Assembly: GCA_020355165.1 (NCBI GenBank)
Contig: CP070661.1
Coordinates: forward strand, 3,102,601-3,166,600
Direction: 5' to 3'
Source of the DNA: Burkholderiales bacterium
GTDB taxonomy: Bacteria > Pseudomonadota > Gammaproteobacteria > Burkholderiales > Burkholderiaceae_F
DNA length: 64,000 nucleotides
Shown here piece by piece: positions 26,567 to 35,479 of the stretch. Each line of letters starts with the position of its first letter. Position 1 is the first letter of the stretch. The notes below the pieces were generated by a model, which saw nothing but the letters and a program-made list of their open reading frames with translations, ran no database searches and was not told where the DNA came from. A program made the position numbers and the translations under genes.

Positions 26567-28059
26567 GTGACGCCGATGTGCGGCGCGTCGCGCTGGCGCT
26601 GGTGTCGCACACCAACGTCGGCAAGACGACGCTCGCCCGCACCCTGACCGGCCGCGACGTCGGCAGCGTGCGCGACGCCCCGCACGTCACCGAGACCGCC
26701 GAGCGTTTCACGCTGGTCGAGACCTCCGACGGCGATTCACTCGAGCTGTGGGACACCCCCGGCTTCGGCGACAGCGTGCGACTGGCCCGCCGGCTGGCGC
26801 AGCGGAGCAACCCGCTCGGCTGGTTCCTGAGCGAGGTCTGGGACCGCTTCCGCGACCGCGCCTTCTGGTCGACCCAGCAGGCGGTGCGCGCGACGCTGGA
26901 GCACGCCGACGTGGTGCTGTACCTGGTCAGCGCCGCCGAGGGCCCGCAGTCGTCCGGCTATGTCGAGTCCGAGCTCAAGGTGCTCGAGCTGATCGGCAAG
27001 CCGGTGCTGGCGCTGCTCAACCAGACCGGGCAGCCGAAGCCGGCGCGCGAGGAAGCGGCCCAGATCGAGCTGTGGCAGCGGCAGCTCGGCGCGCATGCCG
27101 CCGTGCGTGCCGTGCTGCCGCTCGATGCCTTCGCCCGTTGCTGGGTGCAGGAGATCGCCCTGCTCGAGGAGGTGCGCCGCGCATTGCCGGCCGCCAAGCA
27201 GGCGTCGTTCTCGCGGCTGGCCGCCGCCTGGCGCGAGCAGCGCGAGGCGACCTTTGCCGAGTCGATGCAGGTGCTGGCGCAGCGGCTGGCGCGCGCCGCC
27301 ACCGATCGCCAGCCGGTCGAAGGCGACGGGCTGCGCGGCCGGCTGCGCGAGCTCGGCGCCGCACTCGGGCTGCCGGGCAACGGCGAAGCCACGCCGAAGC
27401 AGGCCGCGATGGCGGCGCTGGCCGCCCGGCTCGACGCCGACATCCGCGCCAGCACCGATCGGCTGATCGCGCTGCACGGGCTCGGCGGCCATGCCCGCGA
27501 CGAGATCCTGCATCGGCTGGCCGAGCACTATGCGGTCAGCGAGAGGCTCAGTGAAGGCAAGGCGGCGCTGCTCGGCGGCGCCATCACCGGCGCGCTGGCG
27601 GGCCTGAAAGCCGACCTCGCGACCGGCGGCCTCACGCTCGGCGGCGGGCTGCTCGTCGGCGGCGTGCTCGGCGCCCTGGGCGCGGCCGGACTGGCGCGCG
27701 GCTACAACGTGATCCGCGGCACCGAGCGGACCGAGATCGGCTGGACCGACGAAGTGCTCGACGGGCTTGCCACGTCCGCCCTGCTCGCCTACCTGGCGGT
27801 GGCGCACTTCGGCCGTGGCCGCGGCGACTGGGCCGAGTCCGAGCACCCGGCCCACTGGCAGGAGGCGGTCCGCGGCGTGATGCACGAGCATCGGGACGCC
27901 TTCGCCTCGCTATGGGCGCGGCGCGCCGGCATGCGCTCCGCTGAGCAGCTTGCCGCCGCTTTCGAGGCGGAACTGACGAAGGCTGCCCGCGCCGTGCTGG
28001 CCGGGCTGTATCCGCAGACGGCCGCCACCGGCCCGGCTGCCGGGCCGGCGCCCCGCTGA
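26563..28059 (+). CDS. DUF3482 GTPase
   Basis: A 498-residue P-loop GTPase. G1 is SHTNVGKTTLARTLTGRDVG (about residues 16-35), the switch region contains DAPHVTETAERF, G3 is WDTPGFGDS and G4 is ALLNQTGQPK (an NQTG in place of NKxD). The C-terminal DUF3482 region contains a Gly-rich hydrophobic hairpin (ATGGLTLGGGLLVGGVLGAL, with L and D swaps) that may touch the membrane. It is coupled to the preceding DUF2868 membrane protein. The pair is common in betaproteobacteria and gammaproteobacteria, but no role is established. Confidence 0.82.
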   Translation: MSDADVRRVALALVSHTNVGKTTLARTLTGRDVGSVRDAPHVTETAERFTLVETSDGDSLELWDTPGFGDSVRLARRLAQRSNPLGWFLSEVWDRFRDRAFWSTQQAVRATLEHADVVLYLVSAAEGPQSSGYVESELKVLELIGKPVLALLNQTGQPKPAREEAAQIELWQRQLGAHAAVRAVLPLDAFARCWVQEIALLEEVRRALPAAKQASFSRLAAAWREQREATFAESMQVLAQRLARAATDRQPVEGDGLRGRLRELGAALGLPGNGEATPKQAAMAALAARLDADIRASTDRLIALHGLGGHARDEILHRLAEHYAVSERLSEGKAALLGGAITGALAGLKADLATGGLTLGGGLLVGGVLGALGAAGLARGYNVIRGTERTEIGWTDEVLDGLATSALLAYLAVAHFGRGRGDWAESEHPAHWQEAVRGVMHEHRDAFASLWARRAGMRSAEQLAAAFEAELTKAARAVLAGLYPQTAATGPAAGPAPR

Positions 28060-28082
28060 CGCGAAGCCGGCCGGCGGCGCGG

Positions 28083-28916
28083 TCAGAACCTCAGTTCGAC
28101 CTCGACTGCGTCGCCGACCCGCAGCGCGGTGCCGGCACCCTCGACGACGATCGCGTTGACGCCGAACGTCACCCCGTCCGGCGTCGAGCGCATGGCCGCG
28201 AGCAGGTCCGTCACCACCGGCGAATGCTCGCCGGTGGCCGGATCGACGCCCGGCACCGAGCAGCGCGTGCAGGGCTTCACCGGCCGGATGGCCAGCGGGC
28301 CGACCCTCAGCAGCTTGCAGTAGTCCTCCTCGAACGCCGGCAGCCCGTCCAGCACGATGTTCGGCCGGAAGCGCGACATCGCGACAGCCGCCGCGCCCTG
28401 CCGCTGCAGGCGGCTGTTCAGCTCGCCGAGCGAGGCCGTGCTGGTGACCAGCAGCGGAAAGGCGTCGGCGAACTTGAACGGCGCATCGTCCTTGCCGGTG
28501 TAGCGGTGCGCCGCCAGCCGGGTTCCCTCGTAGTCGAACCGCATCAGCCGCGCCGGCACGCCGAGATACGTGCTGAGCCACAGGTCGGCGATCTCGCCCT
28601 GCGTCACCGCCGAGATGCGGTCGTCCCACACGCGCACCTTGACCACCTCGCCTTCGGATGCGAGCGGCACCTCGAGCAGCAGCATGCCCGGCGCCTTCAT
28701 CAGCAGGCCCTTCGGCGTCAGCCGGGTCTCGATCAGCGCCATCTTGGGGTACTCGCGCTGCGAGAGGAACTCGCCCTGCCCGTCGACCACCAGCCACTCG
28801 CGGTCGCCCACGCCGTCGACCTGCAGCCCGGTGGCGGCGAGTGTGGCTTCCTTCAGAGCGACGCCGCGGCAACCCTTGACGGGAAACAGGTTCAGTTCGG
28901 CAATGCGTGCGTTCAT
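28083..28916 (-). CDS. MOSC domain protein (YcbX-like)
   Basis: A 277-residue protein with an N-terminal MOSC-N beta-barrel (LNLFPVKGCRGVALKEATLA) and a C-terminal MOSC domain with the conserved Cys in VKPCTRCSVPGVDPATGE. MOSC proteins bind molybdenum cofactor sulfur; E. coli YcbX reduces N-hydroxylated bases. There is no C-terminal 2Fe-2S ferredoxin domain as in E. coli YcbX, so an external electron partner would be needed. It is divergent from the next membrane protein gene. Confidence 0.88.
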   Translation of the reverse strand: MNARIAELNLFPVKGCRGVALKEATLAATGLQVDGVGDREWLVVDGQGEFLSQREYPKMALIETRLTPKGLLMKAPGMLLLEVPLASEGEVVKVRVWDDRISAVTQGEIADLWLSTYLGVPARLMRFDYEGTRLAAHRYTGKDDAPFKFADAFPLLVTSTASLGELNSRLQRQGAAAVAMSRFRPNIVLDGLPAFEEDYCKLLRVGPLAIRPVKPCTRCSVPGVDPATGEHSPVVTDLLAAMRSTPDGVTFGVNAIVVEGAGTALRVGDAVEVELRF

Positions 28917-29078
28917 GCTTGCGGCAATCCCATCTGAGGCAGGCGCCCGGCGGTCGGATTGGACCCGAGGGTGGCGGCTGCGCTGATCGACGACAACTTA
29001 GCAATTATGCTTACCGGCGAAGGTTGCCTGACCCGAACCTGCCAACGACGGCTGCGCAACCCCCGGACCACGACCGCC

Positions 29079-30017
29079 ATGCCCGACGACACCCCCGGCA
29101 AGACCGCCACGCGACCCGCTGCCGCGGGCGCCGCTTTTCTGCCCGCGCTGGGCGAGTGGCCGGCGCGCGACGCGCAGTCGGCGGCGCTGGAAGCGGCGCT
29201 GCTCGACAGTGCCCGCGTGCTGCAGGCGCTGCGCGAGCGGCCGGTCGCCGTCGGCGACGAGCTGCGCGACATGCTCGGCCGCTGCGACGCGCTGCTGGCG
29301 CGGGCGGGCGAGGCAGCGCGGGCGCAGCGGGCCTACGTGGCGTGGGACTGCCTGCAGCAGATCGAGCGCGAGCGGGTGCTGGCGATGTCGGAAGAGGAGC
29401 GCCGTGCCGAGATGTCGCTGGCGCTCGCCGAGAGCCGCGCGTTGCCGTCCGGCTGGCGGCAGGAAGCCGCCGAGGCGCTGGCGGCGAGCGCTCGCGGCCA
29501 CGCGCCGACGGTGCCGGTGCTGCAGGGACTGCTGCGCAACATTCACGCCGTGCACCAGGAGCGACGGCATCGCGTCGCCCTGGTCCGCCAGCAGCTGCCG
29601 GCACTGGCGGCGATGCTGATCGCGGCGGTGGTGTTCTTCGGCCTGTGGGGCCTGCTCGGCGGCTTCGACTGGCTGGCGCGCGACGACGTCGACGTGACGG
29701 TCGGCATGCTCCTCGTCTCGGGCGTGCTGATGGGCTACTTCGGCGGTCTGGTCAGCTTCGCCTTCAACTGGCTGCGCGCCGACCTGTCGGCGCGCAGCCC
29801 CGACCTGCGCACGCACCGCTGGCTCAGCCTGGCCCGTCCCCTGATCGGCGCCGCGGTGGCCGTGCCGATCGTGCTGTTGGTCGAGGCCGGGCTGCTCAAC
29901 CTCGGTCAGCTGTCGCCGGCGCTGGTGCTGGTGCTGTGCTTCCTCGGTGGCTTCACCGAGCGGTGGTTCGTCGCCCGCATCGACCGCGTTGCCAGCGGCA
30001 GCGCCGATCGCGGCTGA
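29079..30017 (+). CDS. Hypothetical protein with cytosolic N-terminus and four membrane segments
   Basis: Not recognised. The 312-residue product has a helical soluble N-terminal half (about 180 residues, rich in Ala, Arg and Glu). Four C-terminal membrane helices follow: ALAAMLIAAVVFFGLWGLLG, VTVGMLLVSGVLMGYFGGLV, LIGAAVAVPIVLLVEAGLL and PALVLVLCFLGGFTERWFVA. The ATG at 29079 was chosen; an upstream in-frame start at 28959 exists. It is convergent with a DUF418 protein. The 162-base divergent gap with the MOSC gene contains an AT-rich patch (CAATTATGCT) that may be part of its promoter. Confidence 0.7.
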   Translation: MPDDTPGKTATRPAAAGAAFLPALGEWPARDAQSAALEAALLDSARVLQALRERPVAVGDELRDMLGRCDALLARAGEAARAQRAYVAWDCLQQIERERVLAMSEEERRAEMSLALAESRALPSGWRQEAAEALAASARGHAPTVPVLQGLLRNIHAVHQERRHRVALVRQQLPALAAMLIAAVVFFGLWGLLGGFDWLARDDVDVTVGMLLVSGVLMGYFGGLVSFAFNWLRADLSARSPDLRTHRWLSLARPLIGAAVAVPIVLLVEAGLLNLGQLSPALVLVLCFLGGFTERWFVARIDRVASGSADRG

Positions 30018-30038
30018 AGCGGCGGCGCGGCACCGGTC

Positions 30039-31244
30039 TCACTTCCAGCGCTGCGCGCCGTAGGTCGCCCGGCGCCACAGCGCCTCGAGCGGCCCCTGGC
30101 CAAAGCGGCCGACCCATGCGTGGCTGGCGAGGAGCTGGACGGCGACGATCGCCAACGCCAGCAGCGCCAGATCGACGCGGTCGAGCGTCGATCCCAGCCC
30201 GAGCCCCCAGCCGGAAAGCAGCAGCCCCATCGCCACCGACTGGCCGACGTAGTTGGTCAGCGGCATCCGCCCGGCCGGCGCCAGCCAGGCGATGAGGCGA
30301 CGGGTCGACGCCCGCTCGCCCAGGCGGATGAACAGGACGACGTACAGGCAGGCCATCAGGGTGCCGACGTTCTGCAGTGCATAGCCGATGGCCGCCGGAT
30401 CGCCCGGCGAATCGCGCATGGTGACGAAGTTCAGCCACGCCCCGCCGATGGCGAAGGGCAGCGCCGCGACGCCGACCAAGGCGGCCGCGCGCCAGACTCG
30501 CGGGTGCCGCTGCGGCTGCGCCAGCCAGCCGAGCCGGCCGGCGATGGCGCCGAGCAGGAACAGCGCCATGATCTGCGGCACGCCGAGCACGGCTGTCGTG
30601 CCGAGGACGCTCAGGTAGTCGGCCAGCCGCGGCCCGATCTGCTCGAGGTAGCCGGCCTGCGTGTAGATGGCGAGCCGGTCGATCGCCCAGGCCGGCACCC
30701 GCGCCGGATCCTCCTCGGGCGGCAAGACGCGCCTGAGCCCTTCGATGGCCGCGGCGCTGGCCACGGTCAGCAGGGCAAAGCCCAGCCACCAGGCGCGCGC
30801 GGCGGCCAGCAATGCCGACAGCCGCTGCCGCGCGTGGCCCAGCAGCAGGAAGCCGATCAGCGCATAGCCGGCGAGTATCTCGCCGAAGTACAGCAGCACG
30901 CCATGCGCCAGTCCGAGCACGAGCAGGAACCGCAGGCGGCGCCGGTAGACGCGCTGCGCCTGGTCAGCCGCGAGCCGCCGGGTCAGCGAGCGCCATTGCA
31001 GCGCGAAGCCGAGACCGAACAGGAAGGCGAACATCGACAGGAACTTGCCGGAGACGAAGATGCCGACCAGCAGGTGCGCCAGCGCATCGGCCGGGCCCGG
31101 CGGCTCGGCGAAGAAGCCGAGCGGGTCGCCGGCGCCCCAGGCGAACGACTGGATGTTGACCTGCAGGATGCCGGCCAGCGCGAAGGCGCGCAGCGCGTCG
31201 ACGACCTCGATGCGCCCGTGCTCCGGCTGCCGCGATCGGTCCAC
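30039..31244 (-). CDS. DUF418 multi-pass membrane protein (YeiB-like)
   Basis: Integral inner-membrane protein of the DUF418 family, related to acyltransferase-3-like membrane proteins. It has an N-terminal VVDALRAFALAGILQVNIQS and roughly ten hydrophobic segments. The C-terminal DUF418 part includes RLIAWLAPAGRMPLTNYVGQ and a terminal EALWRRATYG. I chose the GTG at complement 31242-31244 (401 residues), which clears coaD; an ATG at 31316 would overlap coaD by about 50 bases. It sits third in the rsmD-coaD line, where many relatives carry a ferredoxin gene. Substrate unknown. Confidence 0.78.
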   Translation of the reverse strand: MDRSRQPEHGRIEVVDALRAFALAGILQVNIQSFAWGAGDPLGFFAEPPGPADALAHLLVGIFVSGKFLSMFAFLFGLGFALQWRSLTRRLAADQAQRVYRRRLRFLLVLGLAHGVLLYFGEILAGYALIGFLLLGHARQRLSALLAAARAWWLGFALLTVASAAAIEGLRRVLPPEEDPARVPAWAIDRLAIYTQAGYLEQIGPRLADYLSVLGTTAVLGVPQIMALFLLGAIAGRLGWLAQPQRHPRVWRAAALVGVAALPFAIGGAWLNFVTMRDSPGDPAAIGYALQNVGTLMACLYVVLFIRLGERASTRRLIAWLAPAGRMPLTNYVGQSVAMGLLLSGWGLGLGSTLDRVDLALLALAIVAVQLLASHAWVGRFGQGPLEALWRRATYGAQRWK

Positions 31245-31267
31245 GCCGGGCGTCGCCGAGGAACCTT

Positions 31268-31768
31268 TCAGTCGTCTTCGGTGCGGCCCATCTGCTCCAG
31301 CTTCGCCTTCAGCCACCGTTCCACCGACGGGAAGACGAACTTGCTGACGTCGCCGCCGAGCATGGCGATCTCGCGCACGATGCTGCCGGAGATGAACTGG
31401 TACTGGTCCGACGGCGTCAGGAACATCGTTTCGACGTCCGGCAGCAGGTAGCGGTTCATGCCGGCGAGCTGGAACTCGTACTCGAAGTCGGACACCGCGC
31501 GCAGCCCGCGCACGATCACCCGCGCCTGGTGCTCGCGGACGAAGTCGCGCAGCAGACCGCGGAAGCCGGCGACCTCGACGTTCGGGTAGTGGCCGAGCAC
31601 CTCGCGGGCGATCGTCAGCCTCTCGTCGAACGAGAAGAACGGCCCCTTGGTGCGGCTGTCGGCGACGCCGACCACCAGCTTGGCGAAGAGTCCCGCCGCC
31701 CGGCGCACCAGATCCTCGTGCCCGCGCGTCAGCGGGTCGAACGTGCCCGGATAGACTGCGATGACCAT
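31268..31768 (-). CDS. coaD: Phosphopantetheine adenylyltransferase CoaD
   Basis: Adenylates 4'-phosphopantetheine to dephospho-CoA. The 166-residue nucleotidyltransferase has [20 protein letters not shown] with the TxGH motif, [20 protein letters not shown], and [10 protein letters not shown] near the C-terminus, matching the ISSTxVR nucleotide site. Length fits the family (159-170). It lies 50 bases downstream of rsmD, separated by an inverted repeat; rsmD-coaD is a classic pair. Confidence 0.97.
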   Translation of the reverse strand: MVIAVYPGTFDPLTRGHEDLVRRAAGLFAKLVVGVADSRTKGPFFSFDERLTIAREVLGHYPNVEVAGFRGLLRDFVREHQARVIVRGLRAVSDFEYEFQLAGMNRYLLPDVETMFLTPSDQYQFISGSIVREIAMLGGDVSKFVFPSVERWLKAKLEQMGRTEDD

Positions 31769-31773
31769 CAGTG

Positions 31774-31815
31774 ATCCCCCCGGGTGCCGGCAGGCACCCC
31801 AGCCCGGTGGGGGAT
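31774..31815. repeat. Nested inverted repeat between rsmD and coaD
   Basis: Outer arms ATCCCCC (31774-31780) and GGGGGAT (31809-31815) enclose inner arms GGGTGCC (31782-31788) and GGCACCC (31793-31799) with a 4-base loop. There is no T-run on the minus strand, so it is not a standard terminator for rsmD. It could be an RNA stability or processing structure. Confidence 0.5.
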
Positions 31816-31818
31816 TAT

Positions 31819-32439
31819 TCAGGCATTGCGCAGTCGCAGCAAATGGAAGCAGACGCGGCCGGCGCGCGACGAGCGCATCGGCTCGAGCCCGTGCGCCGCC
31901 GCCTCATCCGCCGCGACCGGCTCGTCGGTTTCCGCGTAGAGGAGCCCACCGGGGGCCAGCAGCCGGCGACTGGCCTCGACCGCCGGCCACAACAGCCCGG
32001 CGCCGAAGGGCGGATCGAGGAAGACGATGTCGAAGGACGCTGGCGGCAGGCGGGCAGCGACCGCCAGCGCATCGCCGGCGATGACCTCGACCGACGTTGC
32101 CTGCAGCCTTGCCTGCAGCTCGCGCAGCCGCTGCAGCAGCAGCGGCTGCCGCTCGACCAGCACGACCCGCGCGGCACCGCGCGAGGCGAGCTCGAAGCCG
32201 AGCGCGCCGGTGCCGGCAAACAGATCGAGCCCGCGGAGCAGGTGGATGTCGGGACGCAGGTGCGCGAGCCAGTTGAACAGCGTCTCGCGCACGCGGTCCG
32301 GCGAGGGGCGCAGGCCGGGCACCCCGGCCACCGGGATCGGCGTGCGCCGCCATGCGCCACCGATGATCCGCACCTGCTGCGGCGCCCGCGCCGGGCCTGC
32401 GGCCGGTCGCGTGCGCGGCGGGCGTACCGGCTTGCTCAC
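31819..32439 (-). CDS. rsmD: 16S rRNA (guanine-966-N2)-methyltransferase RsmD
   Basis: Methylates G966 in assembled 30S subunits using SAM. The 206-residue Rossmann-fold protein has [27 protein letters not shown], the SAM motif [18 protein letters not shown] and the catalytic motif [15 protein letters not shown] start. Divergent from ftsY, the usual neighbour, and followed by coaD. Confidence 0.95.
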   Translation of the reverse strand: MSKPVRPPRTRPAAGPARAPQQVRIIGGAWRRTPIPVAGVPGLRPSPDRVRETLFNWLAHLRPDIHLLRGLDLFAGTGALGFELASRGAARVVLVERQPLLLQRLRELQARLQATSVEVIAGDALAVAARLPPASFDIVFLDPPFGAGLLWPAVEASRRLLAPGGLLYAETDEPVAADEAAAHGLEPMRSSRAGRVCFHLLRLRNA

Positions 32440-32440
32440 T

Positions 32441-32446
32441 TAAACT
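32441..32446 (+). promoter_or_regulatory. Putative -10 element for ftsY
   Basis: TAAACT in the 44-base divergent gap between rsmD and ftsY, followed by ACTGCGCCCC, a GC-rich discriminator shared with the element upstream of ptsN. No clear -35 partner, so low confidence. Confidence 0.25.
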
Positions 32447-32483
32447 GCGCCCCCTTGCTGACACGCAGCGATTCTCGCAGAGC

Positions 32484-33407
32484 ATGAGCACGGAAAAGAG
32501 CGGCTGGCTGGCGCGGCTGAAGAAGGGGCTGGAGCGCACGCGGGTGAACATCGTCGGCGTGTTCTCCGGCGGCGTGATCGACGACGCCCTGTTCGACGAT
32601 CTCGAGGTGGCGCTGCTCGGCGCCGACTGCGGTGCCGGCACCACCGCCGAACTGCTGGCCCGGCTGCGCGACCGCATCAAGCTCGCCGGCCTGAAGACGC
32701 CGGCCGAGGTGCGCGAGACGCTGCGCGACGAGCTGGCCGCGCTGCTGGCGCCGTGCGAGGCCCGCATCGATCTGGACCGCGCCCGGCCGCTGGTGATGAT
32801 GGTCGCCGGCGTGAACGGCGCCGGCAAGACGACCTCGATCGGCAAGCTGGCGCACTGGCTGGCCGACCAGCACAAGACGGTGCTGCTCGCCGCCGGCGAC
32901 ACCTTCCGCGCGGCCGCACGCGAGCAGCTGGCCGTATGGGGCGAGCGCAATGGCGTCGAGGTGATCTCGCAGAAGAGCGGCGACCCGGCGGCGGTGGTGT
33001 TCGACGCCGTCGCCGCGGCGCGCGCGCGCGGCATCGACGTGCTGATCGCCGACACTGCCGGCCGCCTGCCGACCCAGCTGCACCTGATGGACGAACTGAA
33101 GCGCGTGAAGCGCTCGATCGGCAAGTGCATGGACGGCGCGCCGCACGAGGCCATCCTGGTGATCGACGGCACCAACGGCCAGAACGCGCTGGCCCAGGTG
33201 AAGTCGTTCGACGAGGCGGTCGGACTGACCGGACTCATCATCACCAAGCTCGACGGCACGGCCAAGGGCGGCGTGCTGGCGGCGATCGCGCGCGAGCGGC
33301 GCGGCCGGCCGCTGCCGATCTACTTCATCGGCGTCGGCGAGAAGCTGGAGGACCTGCAGCCGTTCGTCGCCGAGCGCTTCGCCGCCGCGCTGGTCGGCGC
33401 CGACTGA
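32484..33407 (+). CDS. ftsY: Signal recognition particle receptor FtsY
   Basis: GTPase that docks SRP-ribosome complexes at the membrane. The 307-residue NG domain starts with the amphipathic SGWLARLKKGLERTRVN, then G1 GVNGAGKTTSIGKLAHWLAD, DTFRAAAREQL, the G3 DTAGRLPTQLHLMDELKR and G4 TKLDGTAKGG. The acidic A-domain of E. coli FtsY is missing, giving a short form; the N-terminal amphipathic helix is what remains for membrane contact. Confidence 0.96.
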   Translation: MSTEKSGWLARLKKGLERTRVNIVGVFSGGVIDDALFDDLEVALLGADCGAGTTAELLARLRDRIKLAGLKTPAEVRETLRDELAALLAPCEARIDLDRARPLVMMVAGVNGAGKTTSIGKLAHWLADQHKTVLLAAGDTFRAAAREQLAVWGERNGVEVISQKSGDPAAVVFDAVAAARARGIDVLIADTAGRLPTQLHLMDELKRVKRSIGKCMDGAPHEAILVIDGTNGQNALAQVKSFDEAVGLTGLIITKLDGTAKGGVLAAIARERRGRPLPIYFIGVGEKLEDLQPFVAERFAAALVGAD

Positions 33408-33432
33408 ACGGTTCCGCGCCGCGCGCAGTCGG

Positions 33433-33882
33433 TCAGGAATCGGACTCGGCGCGCACCGGCGGCGCGGTCTGCGCGGGTCCTGCCGGCGCGGCCGCTGTCG
33501 CCGCCAGCGCCTCGTTGGGCTTCGGCGGCGCCGGCCGCCTGCCGTCGACGACGTGCATGACGGCCAGATACGGATGGCGCAGCATCATGCGCGGTCCCGC
33601 ATAGCGCATCGTGTCGCGCACCTGCTCGCGCTGGCGCGGCCCGTAGCAGTGAATCCTGCAGTTGACGCAGGTGGGCTTGTCGGCGCCGTAGGGGCACAGG
33701 GCGAGCCGCTTGGCGGCGTAGTCGGCCAGCGCCGCGCAGTCGGCGCACAGGCCCCGCGCGGTGCCGTGGCGGTCACGGCAGGCGATGCGCAGCATCGCCC
33801 GGATCGTCTTCAGTTCTCGCGCCAGCCGCGGCGCCGACAGCCGCGCCAGGCGGTCCTCGTCCTTGCTCTGCATGGGCGGCAT
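33433..33882 (-). CDS. YgbA-type 'nitrous oxide-stimulated promoter' family protein
   Basis: A 149-residue protein with a Cys-rich core: CRDRHG, LCADCAALADYA, then CPYGADKPTCVNCRIHCYGP, followed by REQVRDTMRYAGPRMMLRHP. The Cys spacing suggests Fe-S or zinc binding. E. coli ygbA is nitric-oxide-induced and supports growth under nitrosative stress. This copy has an extra Pro/Ala-rich C-terminal tail of about 30 residues. Two in-frame ATGs (33882 and 33873) are possible starts. It is divergent from ppx. Confidence 0.82.
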   Translation of the reverse strand: MPPMQSKDEDRLARLSAPRLARELKTIRAMLRIACRDRHGTARGLCADCAALADYAAKRLALCPYGADKPTCVNCRIHCYGPRQREQVRDTMRYAGPRMMLRHPYLAVMHVVDGRRPAPPKPNEALAATAAAPAGPAQTAPPVRAESDS

Positions 33883-33988
33883 GGTGCCGCAGCGGCGGCG
33901 CGCGGAACATGCGCTGAATCAATTCCGACGGCGCCGCAGCGCGGCAACCATAGAATGCGACGAATGCGCACGCTCCTGCTCCGGCCGC

Positions 33989-35455
33989 ATGCAGCTCGCC
34001 GCCGTTGACCTCGGCTCGAACAGCTTCCGCCTGCAGATGGGGCGGGCCGACGGCCGGCACATCGAGCTGCAGGGCTACTGGAAGGAGACGGTGCGGCTGG
34101 CCGCCGGCACCGGCGCCGACCGGCGCATCTCGCGCAAGGCGATCGAGGCCGCCTGCGAGTGCCTGGCACGGATGAACGAGCGGCTGCGCGGCCTGCCGCC
34201 GGAGCAGGTGCGTGCGGTCGGCACGCAGACGCTGCGCGAAGCCCCCAACAGCGACGAGTTCCTGCTCGAGGCACAGCACGCGCTCGGCTACCCGATCGAC
34301 ATCGTCTCCGGGCGCGAGGAGGCGCGACTCACCTTCGAAGGCTGCATGCACTCCGTCCCGCCGTCGAAGGAGCCGCGCCTGGTGGTCGACATCGGCGGCG
34401 CGTCGACCGAGCTGATCGTAGGCCAGGGCTTCGAGCCGCGAGCCGCCGAGTCATTCAAGGTGGGCTGCGTCAACACGACGCTGCGCTTCTTCCGCGACGG
34501 CGTGCTCGACCGGGCCAGCTTCCGCAAGGCGCAGGTCGCCGCGGCGGCGGAGATCGAGGAAGCGGTCAGCGTCTTCGGCCGCGCCCACTGGCAGCAGGCC
34601 TTCGGTGCCAGCGGCACGATCGGCGCGGCGGCAGAGCTGATCCGCCAGGTCGACTGGGGCGACGGCACGATGATCACTGCCGACATGGTGCTGAACCTGC
34701 GGCAGCTGCTGATCGAGTATGGCGAGATCCGCAAGCTGAAGCTGCCCGGCATCAAGCCGGAACGGGCGCAGGTGCTGCCCGGCGGCATCGCCGTGCTCGG
34801 CGCCGTGTTCGAGACGCTGGGCATCACCGAGCTGGCGCCCGCGCGCGGTGGACTCAGGCTCGGGCTGCTGTACGACCTGCTCGGCCGGCGCGAGCGGCGC
34901 GACCTGCGCGACGCCACGGTGGCGCGGCTGCAGAGGCGATTCGACGTCGACCGCGCGCAGGCGCAGCAGGTCGGCCGCATCGCGCGCGAACTGCACGACG
35001 CGCTCGACCCGCGGGCCGGCGAGGAGGAGGTCAAGCGGCTGGCATGGGCGGCAGCGCTGCACGAGGTCGGCTTCGCCATTTCGCACAACGACCACCACAA
35101 GCACGGCGCCTACCTGGTCGGCAACGCCGACCTCGCCGGCTTCTCGACGACCGACCAGCAGCGCATCGCCACGCTGGTCCTCGCCCAGCGCGGCAACCTG
35201 AAGAAGGTGAGCGAGGCGCTGCAGGATCCGTCGCGCGCCGCCAAGATCCTGGCGCTGCGCCTGGCGGCGATCTTCTGCCACGCCCGCCGGCCGGTGCAGC
35301 TGCCGAAGTGGACGCTGCGCGCCTCGCGCGACGCCTACGAACTGCGGCTCGACGGCGACTGGCTCGGCCGCCACCCGCTGACGCAGTTCCTGCTCGACGA
35401 GGAGGCCGCGCAGTGGGACAAGACCGGACTGCGACTGACCATCAAGCCGCTCTGA
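33989..35455 (+). CDS. ppx: Exopolyphosphatase Ppx/GppA family
   Basis: Hydrolyses terminal phosphate from polyphosphate (or pppGpp). The 488-residue ASKHA-fold protein begins MQLAAVDLGSNSFRLQMGRA; EEARLTFEG and VVDIGGASTELIVGQG follow. The C-terminal HD-like domain contains AALHEVGFAISHNDHHKHGA. Ppx and GppA cannot be told apart with certainty by eye, but proximity to ppk1 favours polyphosphate. It is tail-to-tail with the ppk1-sixA operon. Confidence 0.92.
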   Translation: MQLAAVDLGSNSFRLQMGRADGRHIELQGYWKETVRLAAGTGADRRISRKAIEAACECLARMNERLRGLPPEQVRAVGTQTLREAPNSDEFLLEAQHALGYPIDIVSGREEARLTFEGCMHSVPPSKEPRLVVDIGGASTELIVGQGFEPRAAESFKVGCVNTTLRFFRDGVLDRASFRKAQVAAAAEIEEAVSVFGRAHWQQAFGASGTIGAAAELIRQVDWGDGTMITADMVLNLRQLLIEYGEIRKLKLPGIKPERAQVLPGGIAVLGAVFETLGITELAPARGGLRLGLLYDLLGRRERRDLRDATVARLQRRFDVDRAQAQQVGRIARELHDALDPRAGEEEVKRLAWAAALHEVGFAISHNDHHKHGAYLVGNADLAGFSTTDQQRIATLVLAQRGNLKKVSEALQDPSRAAKILALRLAAIFCHARRPVQLPKWTLRASRDAYELRLDGDWLGRHPLTQFLLDEEAAQWDKTGLRLTIKPL

Positions 35456-35479
35456 TCCTGCGGCGCCGGCGGCCCGCGG

